Origin: JAYOFM01 sp038117225
GTDB lineage: Bacteria; Pseudomonadota; Alphaproteobacteria; Rhodospirillales; Casp-alpha2
Length of the DNA: 20,944 nucleotides
NCBI GenBank assembly: GCA_038117225.1
Contig: JAYOFM010000066.1
Coordinates: 1-20,944 of the forward strand
Direction of reading: 5' to 3'
Positions 7,964 to 15,726 of the stretch are shown one piece after another. A model generated the notes under the pieces. It worked only from the letters and a program-made list of their open reading frames with translations, was not told where the DNA came from and did no database searches. Position numbers and translations under genes: made by a program. Numbering within the stretch: position 1 is the first letter of the stretch; every line of letters starts with the position of its first letter.

Positions 7964-10012
7964 GTGGCCGATCTGGATGCCCTGTTCCAGCCCTTCACCG
8001 TCAAGAACGTGATCTTCCGCAACCGGGTCATGTCGACCAGTCACGCGCCGGCCTACGCGGATGAAGGGCGGCCGAAGCAGCGCTATCAGCTCTATCATCT
8101 GGAGAAGGCCCGTGGCGGCATCGGGCTGACCATGTTTGGCGGTTCGGCCTCGGTGTCGCCGGACAGCCCGGCGGCGCTGTGGTCGCAGATCGATGTCGGC
8201 GACGACGACGTCATCCCCTATTTCCAGGAATTCGCCGAGCGCATTCATGGCGAGGGCGCCAGATTGATGTGCCAGTTGACGCACATGGGCCGACGCACCC
8301 GCTGGGACGCGGAGAACTGGTTCCCGACGGTGTCGTCATCGCCGGTGCGCGAACCGGCGCACCGTTCATTTCCCAAGGAAATGGAGGATTGGGACATCCG
8401 CCGCGTCACCGAGGATTATGGCCAGGCGGCGCGGCGCTGTGTCGAGGGCGGGCTCGACGGCTGCGAACTGCTCGCCACCGGCCATTTGATCGATCAGTTC
8501 TGGAGCCCCGGAATCAACCAACGCGGCGACGAATACGGCGGCTCGCTGGAAAACCGCCTGCGTTTCCCGCTCGGCGTGCTGGCGGAAATGCGCAAACAGA
8601 TCGGCGACGATTTTATTCTTGGCGTGCGGCTGTCCGCCGATGAGCTATGGGACGACGGACTCAGCCCGGAAGAAGGCATGGCCATCGTCGACGCGCTGGT
8701 CGCGTCCGGCCTCGTCGATTATCTCAACGTCAACTGCGGCAACGTGACCACCGACCGGGCGCTGTCGACCATGATCCCGGGCATGGCCTTCCCGCCAGCG
8801 CCGTATCTGTATATGCCGAGCGCCATTAAACAGAAGTATCCGGAGATGGCGGTGTTCCATGGCGGCCGCGTGTCGGATGTGAACACGGCCGCCCGCGCCG
8901 TCGCCGAGGGCCACATGGACATGGTCGCCATGACCCGGCCGCACATCGCCGACCCGCACATCGTCAACAAGATGCGCGAGGGCCGCGTCGACGATATCCG
9001 CCAGTGCGTCGGCGCATCCTACTGCCTGGACCGCATTTACGTCGGCGGCGAGGCGCTGTGCATCCAGAACCCGGCGACCGGGCGCGAAGCCTCCATGCCG
9101 CAGGTCATCACCCGGCGCGTGTTCAGCAAGCGCAAGATCGTCGTGGTCGGCGGCGGCGTCGCCGGACTGGAAGCGGCGCGGGTTTCGGCTTCGGTCGGAC
9201 ACGAGGTGGTGCTGTTCGAGGCCTCGGAGCGCACCGGCGGCCAAGTCAACATCGCCGCCAAGGCGGGCTGGCGCGAAGCGCTGTCCGGCATCCCACGCTG
9301 GCTGCATCTGCAGGCGGCGAAGCTGGGCGTCGATATCCGTACCGGCAGTCCGGCTACCAAGGACAGGGTGCTCGCCGAGGTTCCCGACGTGGTGGTCATG
9401 GCGACCGGCGGCACCCCTAATCTTTCGGTCGTCGAGAACGGGCCGGAACTGGCGGTGTCCACCTGGGACATCCTGAACGGCGCGGTCGAGCCGGGCGAAA
9501 CCGTGCTGGTCTATGACGAACAGGCCAACGACGCCGGCCCCGGCACCGCCGCCTTCCTGGCCAAGCGCGGCATCAAGGTGGAACTGATCACCTCGGACCG
9601 CATGATCGCCCGCGAACTCGGTGCCTCCAACTTCCCGACTTATCTGCGCGACCTCTACGCCAACGACGTCATCCTCACACCGGACACCAAGATGGAAGAG
9701 ATCTATCGCGAGGGGAACCGGCTGGTCGCGGTACTGAAGAACGAATTTTCCGATCAAGAAGAGGAACGGCTGTGCGATCAGGTGGTGATCGAATACGGTA
9801 CGCTGCCGGTGCTCGATCTCTACAACGAATTGAAGCCATTGAGCCGCAACCTGGGCGAACTCGATCTGCGCGCCGTCGCCGATGGCCGCAACGGCGAGGT
9901 CACCCGCAACGACGACGGCACGTTCACCCTATTCCGCGTCGGTGATGCCTGGGCCAGCCGCAACGTGCACGCGGCGATTTACGACGCGCTGCGCATCTGC
10001 AAGGAACTTTGA
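7964..10012 (+). CDS. dgcA: DgcA-like FMN/FAD N-demethylating dehydrogenase (TMADH/old yellow enzyme family)
   Basis: A 682-aa cytoplasmic flavoprotein of the TMADH/2,4-dienoyl-CoA reductase family. An N-terminal TIM barrel (~1-370) should bind FMN, with TGHLIDQFWSP around His174 and the DEYGGSLENRLRF signature. A C-terminal dinucleotide domain begins with VVVGGGVAGLEAAR near residue 390. The GHLIDQ signature and the following DgcB and ETF genes point to the DgcA group, which oxidatively demethylates dimethylglycine; close relatives act on proline betaine derivatives, so the substrate is uncertain. In the 4Fe-4S region the ligands read Cys348, Ala351, Cys354, Cys366: the second cysteine of the TMADH pattern (Cys345, 348, 351, 364) is alanine. 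The cluster may be altered or absent, possibly throughout this branch. The start is GTG 7964 with AAAGGA 10 nt upstream. It is the first gene of the core operon, with 4 bp to the next. Confidence 0.85.
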   Translation: MADLDALFQPFTVKNVIFRNRVMSTSHAPAYADEGRPKQRYQLYHLEKARGGIGLTMFGGSASVSPDSPAALWSQIDVGDDDVIPYFQEFAERIHGEGARLMCQLTHMGRRTRWDAENWFPTVSSSPVREPAHRSFPKEMEDWDIRRVTEDYGQAARRCVEGGLDGCELLATGHLIDQFWSPGINQRGDEYGGSLENRLRFPLGVLAEMRKQIGDDFILGVRLSADELWDDGLSPEEGMAIVDALVASGLVDYLNVNCGNVTTDRALSTMIPGMAFPPAPYLYMPSAIKQKYPEMAVFHGGRVSDVNTAARAVAEGHMDMVAMTRPHIADPHIVNKMREGRVDDIRQCVGASYCLDRIYVGGEALCIQNPATGREASMPQVITRRVFSKRKIVVVGGGVAGLEAARVSASVGHEVVLFEASERTGGQVNIAAKAGWREALSGIPRWLHLQAAKLGVDIRTGSPATKDRVLAEVPDVVVMATGGTPNLSVVENGPELAVSTWDILNGAVEPGETVLVYDEQANDAGPGTAAFLAKRGIKVELITSDRMIARELGASNFPTYLRDLYANDVILTPDTKMEEIYREGNRLVAVLKNEFSDQEEERLCDQVVIEYGTLPVLDLYNELKPLSRNLGELDLRAVADGRNGEVTRNDDGTFTLFRVGDAWASRNVHAAIYDALRICKEL

Positions 10013-10016
10013 TCCC

Positions 10017-11942
10017 GTGAATGACATTGGCCCCCTACCGGCGACGACACTCGCCGTCGCCCTGCCCCTGCTCGGCTGTATCACGGCGGCGGTGATCGGC
10101 GTCGCCTGGCGATCCCGCCGCTGGTTCGCGGGCCGGCCGGCCGAGGTTGATTTCTGGCGACGAGCTTGGCTGCTGCCGAGGCTCTATTTCGGCGCCGTAC
10201 ACGACGTCGTCGCGCGGCCGCCCTATACCTTCAGTGCCCGCATGCACCAGTTGGCGGCCGGCGGGGTCGTCGCCTCGGTACCGTTGGCGCTGTTTTATCA
10301 TCTTACCGGCTGGGGTGGCGCCGGGCTCGCCTGGGTCGTGTTGGCGGCGGCGGCAATCACCGTCGTCGGCGGCCTGATGGCGTGGAAGCGGCGCAATCCA
10401 CAGCCGGCACGGCTGTCAGGCGGTGCCTTCAAGCGATTACCATGGGCGCTGATGGCGTTTGGCGGCGGCCTTGGTTGGCTGACCTGGGTAACGCTGGGCC
10501 ATCCCGAGGCCATGCGCCATTTCACCGTCGCCACCGCACTCTATGCCTGGGGATGTCTGGAATTAATCATGGGCATGGCGACGGGACCGATGAGGCACGC
10601 GGTCCACGGCGCGTTGCACCTGATCTCGCACCCGCGTCCCGAACGCTTCGAGCCTGCTGCTCGCGCGACAAACCTGCGCCCGCTCGACCTCGACGCCTCT
10701 AAACTCGGCGTCGAGACGCCCGGCGATTTCGCCTGGAACCAGTTGCTCGGCTTCGACGCCTGTGTCGAATGCGGCCGTTGCAAGGAAGCCTGCCCGGCGT
10801 GGTCGGCGGGACTGCCCCTTAATCCGAAGAAACTGATCCAGGTGCTGGCCGCCAGCGCCGATAACCGCCAGCGCGACGTGTCCTACCGCAGCACCCTGCC
10901 CTATCCCCAGGGCCGCGCCATCGAACCAACCACGGGCGGCGCCGACCAGCCGATCGTTGGCATGCAGGCCATGCTGCATCCGGATACTCTGTGGGCGTGC
11001 ACAACGTGCCGCGCCTGCGTCGAGGCCTGCCCGATGATGATCGAGCACGTGGACGCCATCGTCGACCTGCGCCGCTTCGCCACCATGGAGTCCGGTGCCG
11101 TGCCCGGCAAGGGCGGCGAGGCGCTCGATAATCTGCGTCTGACCGACACCGTCACCGGTACCGATCTCGGCCGCCGCGCCGAATTCGCCGTCGATCTGAC
11201 GCCCCGCGTGCTGGCGGCCGGCGACGAAACCGACGTGCTGCTATGGCTTGGCGAGGCGGCATTCGACCTGCGCGGACAGCGCACCCTGCGCGCCATGATG
11301 ACGCTGCTGCGCCGCGCCGACGTGGATTTCGCCATCCTCGGCGCCGCCGAGGCCGATTGCGGTGATCTCGCGCGGCGGCTCGGCGACGAAATCATCTTCC
11401 AGGATCTCGCGCGGCGCAACATTGCGACGCTGGGCGCGGTCCGCTTCAACCGGATCGTCACCGCCGATCCACACGTGCTCCACGTCATTCGCAATGAGTA
11501 CCCGGCGCTTGGCGGCTCCTTCGAGGTCATTCACCACACCGCCTTCCTCGCCGACCTTGTCGATGACGGCCGGCTGGTGCCCGGCGCCGCATCCGCCGCA
11601 ACGGTGACCTACCATGATCCCTGCTACCTGGGCCGCTACAATGGCGAGTTCGCCGCCCCCCGGCGGCTGCTCGCGGCCATCGGCGCGGCGCCGCGGGAGA
11701 TGGAACGCAACCGCTCGCAAAGCCATTGCTGCGGTTGGGGCGGCGGTGCCGCCTTCACCGATATCGCCGGCGAGCACCGCATTCCCGACCAGCGCATGGA
11801 GCAGGCGCGCGACACCGGCGCCGACGTCGTTGCCGTCGCCTGCCCCAACTGCGCGGTGATGCTGGAAGGGGTGCTGCAGCCACGAGCCGAGGTGCGCGAT
11901 GTCGCTGAACTGTTGCTCGACGCGATGGATGAAAGGCTTTGA
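10017..11942 (+). CDS. dgcB: DgcB-like membrane iron-sulfur oxidoreductase
   Basis: A 641-aa protein joining a membrane part to a heterodisulfide-reductase-D-like part. Residues ~1-190 contain about five hydrophobic helices (DUF3483-like). Two ferredoxin motifs follow, Cys249/252/255/259 and Cys328/331/334/338, each expected to hold a 4Fe-4S cluster. The C-terminus has a cysteine-rich CCG-type module: Cys536 in YHDPCYLGRYNG, Cys571-Cys572 in SHCCGWGGG and Cys609/612 in CPNCAVML. The first CCG module (~400-520) is degenerate. The likely role is to take electrons from the DgcA flavoprotein or its ETF and reduce the membrane quinone. The start is GTG 10017, 4 bp after the dgcA stop, with AAGGA at 10001-10005; an in-frame start inside dgcA would add residues with no membrane-protein character. 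It shares TTGA with the following etfA start. Confidence 0.85.
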   Translation: MNDIGPLPATTLAVALPLLGCITAAVIGVAWRSRRWFAGRPAEVDFWRRAWLLPRLYFGAVHDVVARPPYTFSARMHQLAAGGVVASVPLALFYHLTGWGGAGLAWVVLAAAAITVVGGLMAWKRRNPQPARLSGGAFKRLPWALMAFGGGLGWLTWVTLGHPEAMRHFTVATALYAWGCLELIMGMATGPMRHAVHGALHLISHPRPERFEPAARATNLRPLDLDASKLGVETPGDFAWNQLLGFDACVECGRCKEACPAWSAGLPLNPKKLIQVLAASADNRQRDVSYRSTLPYPQGRAIEPTTGGADQPIVGMQAMLHPDTLWACTTCRACVEACPMMIEHVDAIVDLRRFATMESGAVPGKGGEALDNLRLTDTVTGTDLGRRAEFAVDLTPRVLAAGDETDVLLWLGEAAFDLRGQRTLRAMMTLLRRADVDFAILGAAEADCGDLARRLGDEIIFQDLARRNIATLGAVRFNRIVTADPHVLHVIRNEYPALGGSFEVIHHTAFLADLVDDGRLVPGAASAATVTYHDPCYLGRYNGEFAAPRRLLAAIGAAPREMERNRSQSHCCGWGGGAAFTDIAGEHRIPDQRMEQARDTGADVVAVACPNCAVMLEGVLQPRAEVRDVAELLLDAMDERL

Positions 11943-12991
11943 GAAAGCGCCGAGACCCGCGCGCCGAGCGGGGCCGCGACCGCCTATCGCGGTCGGGCGG
12001 CGTGGGCAGCGCCACCACTAGCCCGGAGCCCCAGGAGCCCGTTACCGCGGCCGGCGACGACGCCCCGCTCGTTCTTGCCGTCGTTGAGACGCCGGGGGGA
12101 CGCTTGGAAGCTGATGATCGAGCACTCCTGGGCGCGGCGCGGCGGCTGGCCAACAACTGCGCGGGCGCCGTCACCGCCGTCTCCTTCGGCGACCTCGTGG
12201 ACGCCGGCGACGTTGGCGCCGACCGCGTCGTCACGTTGCCGAGCAACCAGGAGAACGCGGATGTTCGCGCCGCCTTGCTGTGCTGTCTGGCCGAGGACAG
12301 CAGCAGCCCGGCGCTGCTGTTCCGAGAGACGGCCGCCGGCGGCGACTTGGCGCGGCGGGTCGCGGCAACGCTCGGTGTTCGCCCGGCAATAGGGGTCGTC
12401 GCCATCGAGGACGACAAGATAATTCGCCGCGCCGATGGCGGGCGCGCCGACCTCACGATGCCATTGTCGCGAATCTTGACCATCGATACCGCCGCCTTCG
12501 ATGCGAACGACGGCCCACCGCGCGAGGCCCGCCTCCTGCCGTCGCCGGCGACAGTCACCGGCTCCCGGCTGCGTTATCTGGATGTTCTGCCGCCCGATCG
12601 CGATACCGGCCAGCTCGCCGAGGCGCACCTGATCATCGGCGCCGGCGGCGGGGTCACCGATTTCGATGCCTTCGATGATGCCGCCAAGGCGTTGTGCGCC
12701 GTCAAGGGAGCGAGCCGGGTGATCTGCGATCGCGGTTTGATGCCGCGTGATCGGCAGGTCGGCGCCTCCGGCACGCTGGTCGAGCCGCGTTGCTATTTGG
12801 CCTTTGGCATTTCCGGCGCCGCGCAACATCTGCAGGGCATTCAGCGCTGCCAGCGGGTAGTCGCGGTGAACACCGATCTACACGCCGACATGGTGAAACG
12901 CGCCGATCTCGCCATCATCGCCGACGCGCAAGAAGTGATGCCGGCGCTGGCGCGGTTAGCCGCCGAGATGAAATCCCATGACGGCAAGTAA
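11939..12991 (+). CDS. etfA: Electron transfer flavoprotein alpha subunit, DgcAB-associated type
   Basis: A 350-aa ETF alpha subunit. The C-terminal FAD domain is clear: SRVICDRGLMPRDRQVG, ASGTLVEPRCYLAFGISGAAQHL (two overlapping blocks around Gln273) and VVAVNTDLHADMVKRADLA. The usual GQTG is GASG here. It should accept electrons from the DgcA-like dehydrogenase and pass them to DgcB or another quinone oxidoreductase. The start is a TTG at 11939 that overlaps the dgcB stop. The frame closes upstream at a stop at 11930-11932, and the N-terminal RRDPRAE segment resembles the extended N-termini I remember from ETF alpha proteins encoded beside DgcAB, so the long form is preferred over GTG 12002. 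GAAAGG at 11931-11936 is too close for normal spacing, so translation is probably coupled to dgcB. It overlaps etfB by 14 nt. Confidence 0.83.
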   Translation: MRKRRDPRAERGRDRLSRSGGVGSATTSPEPQEPVTAAGDDAPLVLAVVETPGGRLEADDRALLGAARRLANNCAGAVTAVSFGDLVDAGDVGADRVVTLPSNQENADVRAALLCCLAEDSSSPALLFRETAAGGDLARRVAATLGVRPAIGVVAIEDDKIIRRADGGRADLTMPLSRILTIDTAAFDANDGPPREARLLPSPATVTGSRLRYLDVLPPDRDTGQLAEAHLIIGAGGGVTDFDAFDDAAKALCAVKGASRVICDRGLMPRDRQVGASGTLVEPRCYLAFGISGAAQHLQGIQRCQRVVAVNTDLHADMVKRADLAIIADAQEVMPALARLAAEMKSHDGK

Positions 12992-13760
12992 ACCCGCCAC
13001 CTTGGCTGTCCTCGTCGCCGCGGGCCGGCACCCGGTAAGCGGCCGTCCCATGGCCGCTCCGTGTGATGGGCGCGCCCTCGGTCTGGCGCGGCGGCTGGTT
13101 CCGGGCGACGGTATCCACGTGCTGCACGCGGGCAATCCAAACGACGGCGCGCTGCGTGACTATCTGGGTCTGGGCGCGCATCGGCTAACGGTGCTCGACA
13201 TCGCCGGTGATGCCGATCCGGTCCCGGCGCTGATTGACCATCTGGCGCGCATGGCACCCGCGCTGGTGCTGACCGGCGCGCGGTCCCACGCCGGCGAAGA
13301 CTCGGGGATGGTTCCCTATCTAATCGCCGAAGCGTTGGATCGCCCCCTGATCTCCAGCGTCGTCGATGCCGACATTGACGGGGACGGCGTCACGGCAACG
13401 CAAGCGCTGCCCGGTGGCGGGCGGCAACGCATTGCGGCAAAAATGCCCGCCGTGCTCACCGTCGATGCCAGGACTCTCGCGATGGCCGTCCACGCCAGCG
13501 CCCGGGCCCGAAGGGGAGACATCAATGTCGTCGCCGCCGTGGCCCCTCGCGACACGGCACCTGAAACCTGGATCGAGGCACCGGCGCGACGCCGCCAACG
13601 CCGGTTGGCAACCGTCGCTGGCTCCGCCGCCGAGCGCATGGCGATGTTGCTGGACACCAGGGGGGCGGGCAATGCCGCGCTCGTCGATCTCGACGCGGAA
13701 ACGGCGGCGCGCCGGGTTTTGGACTATCTGCGCGACGAAGGATTGCTGCGTAACGGTTGA
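12978..13760 (+). CDS. etfB: Electron transfer flavoprotein beta subunit-like protein
   Basis: A 260-aa partner of the ETF alpha subunit. The ETF beta domain is recognisable by LVLTGARSHAGEDSGMVPYL around residues 97-114, which corresponds to the conserved nucleotide-contacting segment followed by AEALDRPLISSV. The protein lacks the long C-terminal recognition loop sequence of mitochondrial ETF beta, as usual for dehydrogenase-specific bacterial ETFs. The ATG at 12978 lies inside the etfA 3' end (14-nt overlap), implying coupled translation and equal subunit amounts. Gene order alpha then beta, directly behind dgcAB, indicates a dedicated electron acceptor for the DgcA-like enzyme rather than the housekeeping ETF. 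The Arg-rich segment around residues 195-215 is unremarkable. Confidence 0.8.
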   Translation: MTASKPATLAVLVAAGRHPVSGRPMAAPCDGRALGLARRLVPGDGIHVLHAGNPNDGALRDYLGLGAHRLTVLDIAGDADPVPALIDHLARMAPALVLTGARSHAGEDSGMVPYLIAEALDRPLISSVVDADIDGDGVTATQALPGGGRQRIAAKMPAVLTVDARTLAMAVHASARARRGDINVVAAVAPRDTAPETWIEAPARRRQRRLATVAGSAAERMAMLLDTRGAGNAALVDLDAETAARRVLDYLRDEGLLRNG

Positions 13761-13920
13761 ATCAGGGCACCCCCCTGGGAAACGGTGAAAATCGACCGTG
13801 TCGCCGCCGAAGCAGCGGATGTCTTCCTTGCGATAGCCGCCATGCCCGGCAATGGGTACGAGGAAGGTACATTGCGCCCGTCCCGGGCCGTCAGTGGATG
13901 CTCGGCAAAAGGAATGCGCC
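13761..13920 (+). promoter_or_regulatory. Leader of the corrinoid protein gene with a cobalamin-riboswitch-like segment
   Basis: This 160-bp gap is the largest inside the core operon. From about 13779 it reads GGGAA, then CGGTGAAAATC, then CCG, close to the conserved GGGAA / GGTG-AAAATC part of cobalamin riboswitches. Further on are GAGGAAGG near 13860 and GTCAG near 13890, just where the later conserved blocks would be expected. The canonical ACUGU and the full B12-box CAGGAGACCTGCC are not present, so this may be a divergent element or chance. AAAAGGA at 13907-13913 is the ribosome binding site for the ATG at 13921. A short open frame from GTG 13785 is not convincing as a gene. Confidence 0.3.
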
Positions 13921-14631
13921 ATGTCCGCAGCGGAAGAAGAAGAAATCGTCCTGTCGGAACTCAGCGATGAGGACCTTATCCAGCAAATGCACGACGACCT
14001 GTACGACGGCCTTAAGGACGAGGTCGTCGAGGGGACCAACATTCTGTTGGAGCGTGGCTGGACACCCTACAAGGTCCTGACCGAGGCGCTGGTCGAGGGC
14101 ATGCGTATCGTCGGCATCGATTTCCGCGATGGCATCCTGTTCGTGCCGGAAGTTCTCCTGGCCGCCAATTCCATGAAGGCTGGCATGGCCATCCTGCGGC
14201 CGTTGCTGGCGGAGACCGGTGCCCCGAAGATGGGCAAGATGGTCATCGGCACGGTCAAGGGCGACATCCACGATATCGGCAAAAATCTGGTCGGCATGAT
14301 GATGGAGGGCGCCGGTTTCGAGGTTATCGACATCGGCATCAACAATGACGTCGAGGAATATATTGCGGCGCTGAAGGAACATGATGCCGAAATCCTCGGC
14401 CTGTCGGCGTTGCTGACCACGACCATGCCCTACATGAAGGTGGTCATTGATACCTTGAAGGAACGCGGCATCCGCAACGATTACATCGTGCTGGTCGGCG
14501 GTGCGCCGCTGAATGAGGCCTTCGCCGACAACGTGGGTGCCGATGCCTATTGCCGGGACGCGGCGGTGACGGTCGAAATCGCCCGCGACTTCATGTCACG
14601 TCGTCAGGGCAGCGCCCACGCCGTCGCCTAA
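13921..14631 (+). CDS. Corrinoid (B12-binding) methyl-carrier protein, MtbC/MtgC type
   Basis: A 236-aa soluble carrier. Residues ~15-100 form the helical cap domain typical of methyltransferase corrinoid proteins (EGMRIVGIDFRDGILFVPEV). The Rossmann B12 domain follows, with the base-off signature D115-x-H117-x-x-G120 in GDIHDIGKN, Ser162 in GLSALLTTTMP, and Gly193-Gly194 in LVGGAP. His117 should be the lower cobalt ligand. In known systems such a protein receives a methyl group from an MttB-family enzyme acting on trimethylamine, glycine betaine or a similar amine and gives it to a second methyltransferase. The start is ATG 13921 with AAAAGGA 7 nt upstream; the frame is open further upstream but with no better start. 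It is followed after 51 bp by the pterin-binding methyltransferase, its expected partner. No MttB-like gene is adjacent in this window. Confidence 0.9.
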   Translation: MSAAEEEEIVLSELSDEDLIQQMHDDLYDGLKDEVVEGTNILLERGWTPYKVLTEALVEGMRIVGIDFRDGILFVPEVLLAANSMKAGMAILRPLLAETGAPKMGKMVIGTVKGDIHDIGKNLVGMMMEGAGFEVIDIGINNDVEEYIAALKEHDAEILGLSALLTTTMPYMKVVIDTLKERGIRNDYIVLVGGAPLNEAFADNVGADAYCRDAAVTVEIARDFMSRRQGSAHAVA

Positions 14632-14682
14632 CGACCAGACGCCCTGTCGATCCGTTCGTCTTCCTTCAAGGATTCCGCATCC

Positions 14683-15594
14683 ATGACCCGTACCGTCGTC
14701 AGTTCCGCGACACGCGAAATCGCCATCGGCTTCGAGGAGCCGTTCGTGCTCATCGGCGAGCGCATCAACCCAACCGGACGCAAGCTTTTGGCGGCGGAAA
14801 TGGCCGAAGGCGATTACAGCCGGGTCGAATCCGACGCCCTTGCCCAGGTCGCCGCCGGCGCACAGATGCTCGATGTCAACGCCGGCATTCCGCTGGCCGA
14901 TGAGCCGCGCATCCTGGCCGAGTGCATCACCCTTGTGCAGTCGCTGACCGACGTGCCGCTGAGCATCGATTCCTCCATCGTCGCCGCCCTGGAAGCGGGC
15001 TTAAGCGTTTATCAGGGCAAGGCGCTGGTCAACTCGGTCACCGGCGAGGAGGAACGGCTGGAATCAGTGCTGCCTCTGGTCAAGAAATACGGCGCCGCCG
15101 TGGTCGCCATCTCCAATGACGAGACCGGCATTTCCGAGGACCCGGATGAACGGTTCGCCGTCGCCAAGAAGATCGTCGAGCGCGCCGCCGATTACGGCAT
15201 TCCGCGCGAGGACATCGTCGTCGACCCGCTGGTCATGCCCGTCGGCGCCATGCAGATGGCGGGCCGGCAGGTCAACCACATCCTGCGCCGCCTGCGCGAG
15301 GAACTTCACGTTAACTCGACATGCGGCGCGTCGAATTTTTCCTTCGGCCTGCCCAATCGGCACGGCATGAACGCGGCCTTCCTGTCCATGGCCATCGGCG
15401 CCGGCCTGACCTCGGCGATTACCAATCCACTTCATGAACCGGAAATGGCAGCGATCATGGGCGCCGACGTCTACATGGGCCATGACCCGGACTGCCGTCG
15501 CTGGATCCAGCGTTTTCGCGAACCCGCCGCCGAGGGTGCCGAAGGTGCGCGTGGCGGCCGCGAGAGCCGGCGCCGGCGGCGCCCCGCCGCCTGA
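14683..15594 (+). CDS. Methyltetrahydrofolate:corrinoid-type methyltransferase (pterin-binding, MtgA-like)
   Basis: A 303-aa TIM-barrel enzyme of the pterin-binding family that includes MtgA, AcsE and the MeTHF domain of MetH. Visible motifs are GERINPTGRK (25-34), DVNAG (64-68), SIDSS, NSVTGEE, DPLVMPVG and GASNFSFGLPNR, all in the expected order. The family moves a methyl group between tetrahydrofolate and a corrinoid protein. Next to the corrinoid gene, it most likely transfers methyl from Co to THF, giving 5-methyl-THF. The ATG at 14683 is preceded by AAGGA at 14668-14672. The C-terminus after FREPAAEG is an odd Gly/Arg-rich tail ending in a run of arginines, encoded by a very GC-rich segment and absent from the relatives I remember. 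This is the last gene of the core operon. Confidence 0.88.
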   Translation: MTRTVVSSATREIAIGFEEPFVLIGERINPTGRKLLAAEMAEGDYSRVESDALAQVAAGAQMLDVNAGIPLADEPRILAECITLVQSLTDVPLSIDSSIVAALEAGLSVYQGKALVNSVTGEEERLESVLPLVKKYGAAVVAISNDETGISEDPDERFAVAKKIVERAADYGIPREDIVVDPLVMPVGAMQMAGRQVNHILRRLREELHVNSTCGASNFSFGLPNRHGMNAAFLSMAIGAGLTSAITNPLHEPEMAAIMGADVYMGHDPDCRRWIQRFREPAAEGAEGARGGRESRRRRRPAA

Positions 15595-15726
15595 CGATAT
15601 TTTCGACATCAGTCAGGCGCGCCGCCCCTGCTTGCCGAAATAATCCGAACGTGAAAGAAAGATGGTTCTGCTGGCCGCTTGTGGCGGCTCGCTCATCCAC
15701 GCTTTTCTCCGGCACCGGCGGCTTCC
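15595..15726 (+). other. Intergenic gap with a small GC-rich hairpin
   Basis: I see no gene here. A 5-bp stem GCCGC (15674-15678) with GCGGC (15684-15688) and a 5-nt loop is present without a following T-run. No clear promoter was found, and the next gene has a poor ribosome binding site. Confidence 0.4.

Noticed and set aside
13761..13920. Glycine riboswitch before the corrinoid gene, suggested by GCCGAAGCAGC
   Set aside because: The conserved CTCTCAGG and GGACAGAG blocks of glycine riboswitches are absent and the fragment is too short.
13785..13970. A short plus-strand ORF (GTG start) in the leader of the corrinoid gene
   Set aside because: It runs into the corrinoid gene out of frame, has no ribosome binding site and its second half is plainly non-protein-like; the riboswitch-like reading explains the same bases at least as well.
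13320..14042. A 240-codon minus-strand ORF spanning the etfB end and the corrinoid leader
   Set aside because: It is antisense to two well-supported genes; the coding-like fragment opposite the leader is too short to support a gene.
15673..15689. Hairpin after the methyltransferase gene as an intrinsic terminator
   Set aside because: The stem is only 5 bp and no T-run follows, so I list it only as a hairpin in the gap.
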